From Avimuribaculum sp964395975 (GTDB taxonomy: Bacteria; Bacteroidota; Bacteroidia; Bacteroidales; Muribaculaceae): a stretch of DNA of 64,000 nucleotides. Numbering within the stretch: the stretch's first letter is position 1; each line of letters opens with the position of its first letter. The notes under the pieces were generated by a model. That model searched no databases. It was given only the letters and a program-made list of their open reading frames with translations, and was not told the DNA's origin. Position numbers and translations under genes: made by a program. This document shows, one piece after another, positions 26,096 to 33,961 of this stretch. The stretch lies in contig CAYNBZ010000003.1 of assembly GCA_964395975.1 (NCBI GenBank), positions 1 through 64,000 of the forward strand, read 5' to 3'.

Positions 26096-26968
26096 TCAGT
26101 ATGTATCTTTTATTCTGATTATACGCACTCCTGTGCAGTTGCGATTGCGTCGCAGCATTTCTTTCAAATCATCTTTTTCTATCATTACCATCCCACCTTT
26201 CAGAGAAGCATGAAGCAAATGCAACATACCTTTTTCATCAGTGACAATTACACCCATATGAGAAACATCGAGCCCATCTGTTTTTGTAACAAATGCCACA
26301 ATATCTCCGACTTTTAGTTTTTCTTTTATTTTTTTTGATTCGACTGCATCTTTGCGTATGTATGGGAAGCGATGCATCCGATAGGCTATCTCAAACGATT
26401 TCAGTTGTGCGTATGTAGCACTGTCGGACAATGCCGGATATTCGTCTCGGTGCATACTCATGTAGTCGAGAGTCCTGATTTCATATCTTACATCCGGCAA
26501 TAACGATGTTACTTCAACTATGTTGCCACGATGGGAATTGTCAACAACCCAATCGCTGAAGTAATGCAGGCGACTGGCATATCCGTTCATTTGTCCGTTA
26601 CGGTAGCGTACCGATTCAAGGCTGTTGGCAAAGTCGCGCCAAGAGTATCGTCCATTGAGAGTCGTACGAGCGAGTGCATACAGTGTTTCAACAAAAGTGG
26701 TGCAATCAAGTTGGTCGATATTAATCGTCAGCAATTCATTCTCACCTTCAAGGGTTTGTGCCGCATATTGAGTCCCTATTAACTCGTTTCCATAGAACAC
26801 CATCAGTTCATTAGAGTTGGTGAGTTTGCTGTCATATCCTTTTTTGAGTAATTGATTTATCTTAATGGTGTCGTTTTCGCAATGGAAACGCATGTGCTGT
26901 TGCGAAAACGCATTTGTCATGGATGATACTAAAAGAATAATAGATGTTATTATATATGCTTTTTTCAT
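26096..26968 (-). CDS. DUF1460 N-acetylmuramoyl-L-alanine amidase-like protein
   Basis: The 290-residue exported protein has a signal peptide ending NAFSQ. The NlpC/P60-like catalytic features of DUF1460 are visible: Cys in INIDQLDCTTFVETLYAL and His in GLDVSHMGVIV, followed by LLHASLKGGMV. Members act on peptidoglycan or muropeptides in the periplasm of Bacteroidetes. The start ATG 26968 lies next to three TTCGTG half-sites. It is followed by the HAD gene after 6 nt. Confidence 0.85.
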   Translation of the reverse strand: MKKAYIITSIILLVSSMTNAFSQQHMRFHCENDTIKINQLLKKGYDSKLTNSNELMVFYGNELIGTQYAAQTLEGENELLTINIDQLDCTTFVETLYALARTTLNGRYSWRDFANSLESVRYRNGQMNGYASRLHYFSDWVVDNSHRGNIVEVTSLLPDVRYEIRTLDYMSMHRDEYPALSDSATYAQLKSFEIAYRMHRFPYIRKDAVESKKIKEKLKVGDIVAFVTKTDGLDVSHMGVIVTDEKGMLHLLHASLKGGMVMIEKDDLKEMLRRNRNCTGVRIIRIKDTY

Positions 26969-26969
26969 A

Positions 26970-27010
26970 TTCGTGAAAGTTTTACTTCACGAAAGTACAA
27001 AATATTCGTG
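26970..27010 (-). promoter_or_regulatory. Candidate promoter and operator of the DUF1460 gene
   Basis: A -7 variant TACTTTCG is present (complement of 26990-26997). Overlapping it, TTCGTGAA (26970-26977) and TTCACGAA (26986-26993) form a perfect inverted repeat with an 8-nt spacer. A third TTCGTG lies at 27005-27010. Confidence 0.4.
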
Positions 27011-27117
27011 ATAATCCCACACCTAATATATAATAACTAAAGATTTACAATTAAAAGCAGTGTTTTTAATCCCTTAAATATCATTCTCCATAGCTTGATA
27101 CGCATAGATATATACAA

Positions 27118-27152
27118 CGAGCCAAAATGCTTTAAAATAACATTTTGACCCG
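27118..27152 (-). terminator. Terminator of the cupin/CMD gene
   Basis: CAAAATG (27123-27129) pairs with CATTTTG (27141-27147), and the stem extends outward through ACG/CGT with two mismatches. It lies 30-60 nt beyond the stop at 27185 and is followed on the minus strand by TTGTATATATC. Confidence 0.5.
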
Positions 27153-27184
27153 TTATGCGAATATGGTCTCTGGAAAGGGGGAAC

Positions 27185-28444
27185 TTATTTGATTACTTCA
27201 TTTATGCAAGATATTGCATTAAGAGTACGCGGATAACCTATATACGGAAGGAGTTGCGTTACAACTGCTAAAAGGGTGTCTTTGCCATTGCCCACATTTA
27301 TGTTACCAACAATGTGTCCTTTTACTTGCGGTTCACAACCGCCAAGTGATATTAAAATGGAGAATGTTAGCAATTCACGCATCTTTTCATCAAAAACAGT
27401 ACGTGTCTGATAGTCACCAAAACAGTTTGCCGAAAGATACTTTTGAATATGCACCTGGTCGGCAGAGGTCGTTTTATAGTTGTCCTTTATTATTTCACCA
27501 AATATACTTACTTGAAGGTCAAGCCCTTTTTGTTGACGGTCGGCTTGTGTGACTATCGAATGGTTGGCAAGGGGTAATTCAATTCCTTTAGATAACAGTA
27601 TTTCATTGGCCGTTTGCAACAAGTCTTCAACTCGTGGCATTCCACAATATGGGACAGCATGATACAACACTTCTTTTACCTCATCGGGAGAGATTCCGTT
27701 GGCAAGTGCCGCTTTTACAAGTTTTGTGAACTCTGTTCCGGTGTTCTGTGCTATGGCTGAGGCTAAAGTCACAAGAATTCGAGTGCGAGTATCTATGTCG
27801 CCATATTGTTGCGTGTCGCCAAAGGCAAAATTGGTGAATATCTGTGCCAATTCAGGGTCGGTTTTAGCCATTGGATCACTATATCCGGGATACCAAGTGC
27901 CAACATTTGCAGTAGCCTCATCGGTAAGTTCTCCACGCCTCGTAGTTGCGGCAGCATATTCCTCATCTGTCACAGGGTCTAACCATGTATTCTTATTGAT
28001 ATCACTATTGCATTCAACAGCAAGATGCGAAAACCAACTGTCGGGGGCGGCACCATGCCAATGAACTACGTTTGGTGCGATTTCTATTACATCACCCGGT
28101 AAGAGCAATTGCGCGGGCTTGTCTTTTTCCTGATAATATCCGCGTCCACCCACGGCAATAAGTATTTGGCCTCCTGTATGACTATGCCAATTGTTGCGAC
28201 ATGATGGTTCAAACGTCACATTTGCGATGTGCGTTTTTAATTCATCGTTATTTATAACCTGAGCAAGAAACGACTTACCGGTAAAATACTGAGCATAAGC
28301 ATCATTGGCATTTCCTGTGGGGAATATGCTAAGGTCTTGAGGTGCTGTGACATTTTTTTCCATAGTTTGAGCATTTGATATGCTTACTGCCGAGAATAGT
28401 AATATTGCCATTCTCAAGGTCTTGCCGAAATTATTATTGTTCAT
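27185..28444 (-). CDS. Exported cupin plus tandem carboxymuconolactone decarboxylase-like protein
   Basis: The 419-residue protein has a signal peptide ending SISNAQ, then a cupin domain with metal ligands in NNWHSHTGGQ and VVHWHGAAPDSWFSHLA. Two carboxymuconolactone decarboxylase-like (CMD) units follow: one around GDIDTRTRILVTLASAIAQN to YCGMPRVEDLL, the second around DEKMRELLTFSILISLGG to YIGYPRTLNA. Related cupin proteins include bacterial mandelonitrile lyases. The reaction is unknown. The periplasmic location implied by the signal peptide is unusual for CMD domains. ATG 28444 was chosen; upstream frame extension would add a non-signal leader. Confidence 0.82.
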   Translation of the reverse strand: MNNNNFGKTLRMAILLFSAVSISNAQTMEKNVTAPQDLSIFPTGNANDAYAQYFTGKSFLAQVINNDELKTHIANVTFEPSCRNNWHSHTGGQILIAVGGRGYYQEKDKPAQLLLPGDVIEIAPNVVHWHGAAPDSWFSHLAVECNSDINKNTWLDPVTDEEYAAATTRRGELTDEATANVGTWYPGYSDPMAKTDPELAQIFTNFAFGDTQQYGDIDTRTRILVTLASAIAQNTGTEFTKLVKAALANGISPDEVKEVLYHAVPYCGMPRVEDLLQTANEILLSKGIELPLANHSIVTQADRQQKGLDLQVSIFGEIIKDNYKTTSADQVHIQKYLSANCFGDYQTRTVFDEKMRELLTFSILISLGGCEPQVKGHIVGNINVGNGKDTLLAVVTQLLPYIGYPRTLNAISCINEVIK

Positions 28445-28535
28445 AATGGTTATTATTAGCATTACGAAGGTACACAACCTCGGCAACAGGCTGTGTAAAC
28501 AAATTACAGTATATATAATACAATTTACGGAAAAA

Positions 28536-29420
28536 TCACTTATTGATACCGATGTTCGGTCGTATTTTTCTGGTATCGCGATTATTGCGCCATAAGTCAG
28601 GACGGTCGGTTATTATACCATCAACAGGCAGATGTGGTGTGTCCTCAGGACCTGAAAGAGTCCATATTTTAACCTTTTTGCCATTACTATGCAATTTCTC
28701 AATCAACCTCCGTGTCACTGAGCGGTAATAGAAATTAAATGAAGTTATGTGGTCGTATTTACGCAAATCGAATGTTGAGAATTGCCTGTCAAACAAGACA
28801 GGCAATCCTTTCATACGGAATATGATTAGTTTTTCGAGCCTTATTGAAGGGTCTATACGGTGAACCTCGGCAAGGGATTCATCACTAAAAGACTGTACTG
28901 ACACCCATTGTGAGGCATCATAGTGACGTATTATTTCTACAAGCCGCCGTTCGATGTCGTATCGCCCGGCTTCATGTTTTATTTCAACCAATAGTTTGCA
29001 ACGTCCTTTTATGGTTTCGATTATTTCATTAAGGGTCGGTATATGTTCGGGAGTGATATTTCCCGAATTGTCAACGACTTTGAATGTTTGTAATTCTTTG
29101 AGTGTGAGGTCGCAGATTTTTCCCATTCCATTGGTCGTTCGGTCGATGCTTTTGTCATGACAAGCCACAAGTTCACCATCAAGTGTCATGCGCACATCTA
29201 TTTCAATCATTTCGGCTCCATCTGTGATGCCCATTTCAATGCACGACAATGTGTTTTCTGGGCCAAGACCTGCACCGCCTCGGTGTGCGACAATAGTAAG
29301 CAAATCCATCTCATAGTTTGAGTAACCACGGCGATAAAACAAGTTGGGAATTATGTTGTATGCGATGTATCCCATTACTATTGCACCGGCTCCGAGTAAT
29401 ATGTTTAGTTTCTTGCTCAT
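28536..29420 (-). CDS. Glycerophosphodiester phosphodiesterase family protein
   Basis: The 294-residue protein has an N-terminal membrane anchor or uncleaved signal (about 5-30). A GDPD TIM barrel follows with the catalytic pattern AHRGGAGLGPENT (HRG and ENT motifs), EIDVRMTLDGELVACHD (E, D and the second catalytic His) and LLVEIKHE. It hydrolyses glycerophosphodiesters to glycerol 3-phosphate and an alcohol, probably on the periplasmic side. A TATATTTG -7 box lies at 29446-29453 on the minus strand. Confidence 0.92.
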   Translation of the reverse strand: MSKKLNILLGAGAIVMGYIAYNIIPNLFYRRGYSNYEMDLLTIVAHRGGAGLGPENTLSCIEMGITDGAEMIEIDVRMTLDGELVACHDKSIDRTTNGMGKICDLTLKELQTFKVVDNSGNITPEHIPTLNEIIETIKGRCKLLVEIKHEAGRYDIERRLVEIIRHYDASQWVSVQSFSDESLAEVHRIDPSIRLEKLIIFRMKGLPVLFDRQFSTFDLRKYDHITSFNFYYRSVTRRLIEKLHSNGKKVKIWTLSGPEDTPHLPVDGIITDRPDLWRNNRDTRKIRPNIGINK

Positions 29421-29445
29421 ATGCTTTACACGTTATCATTTGTCG

Positions 29446-29453
29446 CAAATATA
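29446..29453 (-). promoter_or_regulatory. -7 box of the GDPD gene
   Basis: TATATTTG followed by C lies 25 nt before ATG 29420. No TTTG occurs at the ideal -33 distance. Confidence 0.45.
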
Positions 29454-29665
29454 AAGAAAGAAGATGTGTTTAAGGAAATTTTTCTGCAATAAATTGTTAA
29501 CGATGCTGATATTGTAATTTTAAACATGCATTTTAGAAAAATTTGTTAGTTATTGCAGTAAGATGTGAATAATGTCTTGCCATGGGTTGTGTGGATGAAC
29601 AATTCTTTCTGTAATCATGGTAATTTGTGCAGTAATTTATCTACAATGCTATAACAAAATGGCAT

Positions 29666-29673
29666 TAATTTTG
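29666..29673 (+). promoter_or_regulatory. -7 box of the DUF3737 gene
   Basis: TAATTTTG followed by C sits 42 nt before ATG 29716. The -33 box is not clear. A 14-codon ORF begins at ATG 29694 and overlaps the gene start out of frame. Confidence 0.45.
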
Positions 29674-29715
29674 CATCATTAATACATATTATTATGGTCA
29701 TAACACAAAAAAGAT

Positions 29716-30579
29716 ATGAAAGAAATCAAGAATTCTGAATTTGGTGGTGAGCGGCCTTTGTTTGCATCTCATGATTTGCATCTTGAGAATGTAACTATAC
29801 ATGCAGGTGAGTCGGCTTTGAAAGAGTGTAGCAATATATATGCCACAGGTTGTCGCTTCGAAGGGAAATATCCATTTTGGCATGTCGATGGTTTCAATAT
29901 CAGCAATTGTTTATTCACTCCGGGCGCACGTGCGGCTTTGTGGTATTCACGCAATCTTGTCATGACCGACACGCTTGTGGAAGCTCCTAAAATGTTTCGT
30001 GAAATGGATGGCATCAAACTTAAAAACGTACGCATTCCCGATGCGCAGGAAACATTGTGGTATTGCCGCAACGTGGATCTTGAGGATGTTGAAGTACATG
30101 GTGCCGATTATCTCTTTATGCATAGTGAAAATATCAACATAAACAATTACAAGCAGCAGGGAAATTATTCGTTCCAATATTGTCGCAACGTCGTGATACA
30201 CAATGCTGTCATAGATTCGAAAGATGCTTTCTGGAACACCGAGAATGTAACAGTATATGACTCGGAGATTTCCGGAGAATATCTTGGTTGGCATTCACAC
30301 AACTTGAAATTGGTTAATTGTAAAATTTCAGGTACTCAACCTTTGTGCTATGCACACGATCTTATATTGGAGAATTGCACGTTTGAGGATGATTGTGACC
30401 TTGCATTCGAGTATAGCAGCGTGTCAGCCGTAATCAACAGTTCGGTACGCAGCGTTAAGAATCCGCGCACAGGATGCATTGTAGCTAAGAGCTATGGCGA
30501 AATCATCATTGATGAAAATATAAAGAAACCTGCCGATTGCCAATTGAAATTGGCCGACGGGACACTTGCCATCAAATGA
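29716..30579 (+). CDS. DUF3737 right-handed beta-helix protein
   Basis: The 287-residue protein consists of short repeated turns such as LENVTIH, LKNVRIP and LEDVEVH with regularly spaced aromatic and asparagine residues, the signature of a right-handed beta helix. The start NSEFGGERPLFASHDL is characteristic of DUF3737. No signal peptide is seen, so it is probably cytosolic, and no catalytic residue is assigned. It overlaps a possible ATG of the downstream PatB-like lyase, suggesting coupling. Confidence 0.82.
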   Translation: MKEIKNSEFGGERPLFASHDLHLENVTIHAGESALKECSNIYATGCRFEGKYPFWHVDGFNISNCLFTPGARAALWYSRNLVMTDTLVEAPKMFREMDGIKLKNVRIPDAQETLWYCRNVDLEDVEVHGADYLFMHSENININNYKQQGNYSFQYCRNVVIHNAVIDSKDAFWNTENVTVYDSEISGEYLGWHSHNLKLVNCKISGTQPLCYAHDLILENCTFEDDCDLAFEYSSVSAVINSSVRSVKNPRTGCIVAKSYGEIIIDENIKKPADCQLKLADGTLAIK

Positions 30580-30596
30580 GCAATTGTTGCACGGAT

Positions 30597-31763
30597 ATGA
30601 CATATAATTTCGATAAAATAATACCGAGGCGAGGTTCCAATTCTTATAAGTGGGACAGCGCGGCCGATGACAGAGTGTTGCCGATGTGGGTGGCCGATAT
30701 GGATTTTCGTACGGCACAGGTTATTATCGATGCTTTGCAGCAGCGTGTGGCTCACGGAATATTTGGTTATACACATGTCCCTGATGAATATTATCATGCT
30801 GTAACAGGGTGGTTTGGTCGTCGCCACGGGTGGAATTTTCCACGTGAATGGATGATATACACTTCAGGAGTGGTACCTGCTGTTTCGGCTGTCATAAAAG
30901 CTCTTACCGAACCGGGCGACAAGGTTATGGTGCAAACTCCTGTTTATAATTGCTTTTTTTCATCGATTCGTAATAATGGTTGTGTGATGGTGAGCAATCC
31001 ACTTATAAGGGTTGGAAACACTTATCAAATCGACTTCGATGATATGGAGCATAAAATTATCAACGAGGGGGTGAAAGTGTTCTTGTTGTGTAATCCTCAC
31101 AACCCTGCAGGACGTGTATGGACTCATGATGAATTATACCACATGGGCAAAATATGCTTCAAACATGGTGTGACAGTGATAAGCGATGAGATACATTGCG
31201 AACTTGTGTTCCCCGGACATGTTTACGTTCCTTTTGGTTCGATAAATGACGATTTCGCCATGAAATCGGTGACTTGTGTATCACCAAGCAAATCGTTTAA
31301 TATTGCCGGGTTACAGATAGCCAACATAATTGCGGCTGATGATGACTTGCGTCGCCGTATCGACAAGGCCATCAATATCAACGAAGTGTGTGATGTGAAT
31401 CCTTTCGGGGTGATTGCCACAATTGCCGCATACAGCAATGAAGGCGAAGAGTGGCTCATGCAGTTGTTGAAGTACCTGCATGGCAATTATGAATTCATGC
31501 GAGCGTTCTGTTCCAACCACTTGCCACAATTCCCGATAATGGAACTTGAAGGGACTTATCTCGTGTGGATGGATTGCTCTGCATTAAGGATGGAATCGGA
31601 AAAACTTGAACAGCTGCTTCTGGACAAGACCGGATTATGGCTCAATGCCGGAACAATGTATGGAGCCGAGGGAGAAGGATATATGAGGTGGAACATTGCC
31701 TGCCCCCGTTCAATGCTGTTTGACGGATTGAAGCGTTTTGCAGATACTGTGTGCAATTATTGA
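30597..31763 (+). CDS. PatB/MalY-type PLP-dependent C-S lyase
   Basis: The 388-residue class I aminotransferase-fold protein starts MTYNFDKIIPRRGSNSYKWD, the usual PatB/MalY N-terminus. It has VLPMWVADMDF, the NPHNPAGRVW block, VISDEIHCELV with the PLP-contacting Asp, and the Schiff-base Lys in SPSKSFNIAGLQ. Such enzymes cleave cystathionine-like C-S bonds or act as aminotransferases. An earlier in-frame ATG at 30576 overlaps the DUF3737 stop in an ATGA junction and is an alternative start adding 7 residues. Confidence 0.92.
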   Translation: MTYNFDKIIPRRGSNSYKWDSAADDRVLPMWVADMDFRTAQVIIDALQQRVAHGIFGYTHVPDEYYHAVTGWFGRRHGWNFPREWMIYTSGVVPAVSAVIKALTEPGDKVMVQTPVYNCFFSSIRNNGCVMVSNPLIRVGNTYQIDFDDMEHKIINEGVKVFLLCNPHNPAGRVWTHDELYHMGKICFKHGVTVISDEIHCELVFPGHVYVPFGSINDDFAMKSVTCVSPSKSFNIAGLQIANIIAADDDLRRRIDKAININEVCDVNPFGVIATIAAYSNEGEEWLMQLLKYLHGNYEFMRAFCSNHLPQFPIMELEGTYLVWMDCSALRMESEKLEQLLLDKTGLWLNAGTMYGAEGEGYMRWNIACPRSMLFDGLKRFADTVCNY

Positions 31764-31815
31764 AAATATTTAATATGGAAGTGGTTAAATTATAGCTCCT
31801 AAATATATTTGAAAT

Positions 31816-32811
31816 ATGATTAAAAACTATTTAACTAAAATGATGATTGCTGCTGTAACAATGGCTTCGTGTGGCAGTTGTGCAAATGCCCGAAACAGTA
31901 CCGGCAGTGACAGTTCGTCATCTGTCGATAATACTGCGGCTGATAGCGTGCCTATTGTGTATATGTTTACCGAAATAAATCCGGAAAACTTGGTAAAAAT
32001 TTATGAAGCTCTTGGACGCAAAACCTCGGGCAAAGTGGCAGTAAAACTTTCAACGGGTGAACCGGGTGGACATAATTTCTTGCAACCTTCTTTGATAAAA
32101 GATCTTGTGCAAAAAGTAAACGGAACTATTATCGAATGTAATACTGCATACGGCGGAGGTCGTTCCGATACCGAAAGCCATTACAAAGCTGCACGCGACC
32201 ACGGATTTACCGACATAGCAACGGTTGATATTATGGATGCCGAGGGTGAAATTCGATTGCCGGTCGAGGGCGGGAAGCACATAGCTTACGACATTGTAGG
32301 AGCACACTATACAAACTATGATTTCACCGTTGTATTATCCCATTTCAAAGGACATGCAATGGCCGGTTTCGGAGGAGCAATAAAGAATATATCCATCGGG
32401 ATAGCTTCTTCGAATGGCAAACGTTGGATTCACTCGGCAGGCACAAGTACAACAGACTGGGGTAACCCCGAACAAACCGACTTTCTTGAAACAATGGCCG
32501 AAGCTGCCAAGGCTGTTGCAGACCATTGTGGCAATAATATTTTGTATATAAGCGTTGCAAATAATTTATCGGTAGATTGTGATTGCGATTCATCGCCTGA
32601 AGATCCGCAAATGGGTGACATAGGCATTCTTGCTTCTCTCGATCCTGTGGCTCTTGACAAGGCTTGTACCGATCTTGTCCGTTCATCAGAAGATCATGGT
32701 AAAATTCATCTCATCGAACGTATCGATTCTCGTCAAGGGATGCACACTCTCGATTATTCCGAACAGATAGGTCTTGGCTGTCAAAAATACAAACTTGTGA
32801 AACTCGATTGA
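31816..32811 (+). CDS. DUF362 domain protein, exported
   Basis: The 331-residue protein has an N-terminal hydrophobic segment ending TMASC, a possible lipoprotein cleavage site, and a Ser/Asp-rich linker. The DUF362 core follows: KVAVKLSTGEPGGHNFL, ECNTAYGGGRSDTE, VLSHFKGHAMAGFGGAIKNISIG and DPVALDKACTDLV. No 4Fe-4S cysteine pattern is visible, unlike many ferredoxin-linked DUF362 proteins. It is the third gene in a plus-strand run with DUF3737 and the C-S lyase and ends at a strong terminator. Confidence 0.85.
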   Translation: MIKNYLTKMMIAAVTMASCGSCANARNSTGSDSSSSVDNTAADSVPIVYMFTEINPENLVKIYEALGRKTSGKVAVKLSTGEPGGHNFLQPSLIKDLVQKVNGTIIECNTAYGGGRSDTESHYKAARDHGFTDIATVDIMDAEGEIRLPVEGGKHIAYDIVGAHYTNYDFTVVLSHFKGHAMAGFGGAIKNISIGIASSNGKRWIHSAGTSTTDWGNPEQTDFLETMAEAAKAVADHCGNNILYISVANNLSVDCDCDSSPEDPQMGDIGILASLDPVALDKACTDLVRSSEDHGKIHLIERIDSRQGMHTLDYSEQIGLGCQKYKLVKLD

Positions 32812-32827
32812 ACCATTCAATAAATAT

Positions 32828-32873
32828 AAAACAAGCCGCATATTGCTGAATAAACCAATATGCGGCTTGTTTT
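32828..32873. terminator. Strong terminator after the DUF362 gene
   Basis: An 18-bp perfect inverted repeat, arms 32828-32845 and 32856-32873, encloses a 10-nt loop. The core is GCCGCATATTG/CAATATGCGGC, with flanking A and T runs, so it could work in both directions. Confidence 0.9.
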
Positions 32874-32929
32874 ATGCTCTTTTGCAAATTTTCTCTAATT
32901 CAGTACAATCGTTACTACTAACGTTGCAA

Positions 32930-33100
32930 TCGACACCAATGTACTTATGAACTGAATGTCAACGTCAAGGCAGGCTGAATCGACCATGATACACGCGTAC
33001 GTGATGCGCGTTAGGTTGTACGTAGTGCAGCACTCATGGTAGTTAACCTATACATTGAGATGTTACAAGCTTAAAATAACTCTATTACATACAGTACGTA
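32930..33100. other. Gene-poor stretch with unusual word composition
   Basis: It holds three GTACGT words (32997-33002, 33018-33023 and 33094-33099); the first two are 21 nt apart. There is also a GC-richer patch around 32990-33010. No gene, RNA or repeat family was recognised in 32874-33108. Confidence 0.4.
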
Positions 33101-33108
33101 TAGTACAC

Positions 33109-33783
33109 TTAGGATTCATCGAACACATAATTTAAGAAGTCGTTAAATGGTTTCATATACCTGAAATCATCGGCTACACGCTCCACCCAGTCGCCGTCGG
33201 TAAAATAGTCATCAGCCACAGGCATCGACACCAGATATTCTTTCATTTTTATGTATTGCCCATAAGGGCTGTTTTTGTCAAACCCTTTGGGCATCGACTT
33301 CAGGCTATCACCCGAAAATTGATAGCGTTTCTTAAAGCCGGCATCATTGATAATCGAAAGGAACTCATCGATGTTATCTTCCACCTCGTGTCGCAACTGT
33401 GTGAGCAACGGCATCTCCGGACACCACACCCCTCCATGCAGCCCGCTCTCTCCGGGCTGAACATGCAGGTAACAACACCCTTTGAGTGTCTTGCGTCCAC
33501 CCTGTGCAACTACTGCCGAGAAATAAGTCTTGTAAGGAAGTTTGTTTGGGCTAAACCTTATATCTCTATAAATGCGATATACGCAGTCTTTCGCATCAAC
33601 ACCTTTCAACGTTTCATCATATTCGGCCATCAGGTTTATTAGCCGCTGTACATCATTGACCCACAAGGCTCTTAGTTCGTCGAATTCTGCCTTGTTTTGG
33701 TGAAACCACACTCTGTCGTTATTCACTGTCAGCCTGTTTAAATAGTCAAACAGCCGGCACATATAATTATTCGCCTGTTCCAT
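33109..33783 (-). CDS. DUF2461 family protein
   Basis: The 224-residue protein matches DUF2461, with the conserved NNDRVWFHQNKAEFDELR near the start, RIYRDIRFSPNKLPYKTYFSAVV and later YLHVQPGESGLHGGVW. Function is unknown; it is cytosolic with no signal peptide. ATG 33783 was chosen because the longer open frame runs back through the hairpins at 33838-33932. The full normal family length is preserved. Confidence 0.87.
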   Translation of the reverse strand: MEQANNYMCRLFDYLNRLTVNNDRVWFHQNKAEFDELRALWVNDVQRLINLMAEYDETLKGVDAKDCVYRIYRDIRFSPNKLPYKTYFSAVVAQGGRKTLKGCCYLHVQPGESGLHGGVWCPEMPLLTQLRHEVEDNIDEFLSIINDAGFKKRYQFSGDSLKSMPKGFDKNSPYGQYIKMKEYLVSMPVADDYFTDGDWVERVADDFRYMKPFNDFLNYVFDES

Positions 33784-33837
33784 TATTTGTCGATATAACT
33801 TATACAAAGTAACAAAAAAATACCGACACAACAAAAA

Positions 33838-33868
33838 GAATAGCACAGAGTGCAAACCTGTGCTATTC
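33838..33868 (-). terminator. Terminator of the AspT-type transporter gene (second hairpin)
   Basis: GAATAGCACAG (33838-33848) pairs with CTGTGCTATTC (33858-33868) across 9 nt. On the minus strand it is followed by TTTTTGTTGTG, so it probably ends the transcript from 35650. Confidence 0.7.
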
Positions 33869-33881
33869 ACTAAAATAAAGT

Positions 33882-33932
33882 ACTTGTCGAAATGCAATTT
33901 ACTATTTTCTGCAAATTGGCATTTCGACAAGT
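33882..33932 (-). terminator. First hairpin after the AspT-type transporter gene
   Basis: ACTTGTCGAAATGC (33882-33895) pairs with GCATTTCGACAAGT (33919-33932), extended inward by AATTT/AAATT. It has no T tract on the minus strand but TTTTT on the plus strand. It sits 13 nt before the terminator hairpin. Confidence 0.5.
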
Positions 33933-33961
33933 TTTTCTATATCTCCCCTACAAAAGGACTT

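Noticed and set aside
29694..29738. 14-codon ORF overlapping the DUF3737 start
   Set aside because: Out of frame, no SD and no overlap geometry suggesting coupling; chance is likely.
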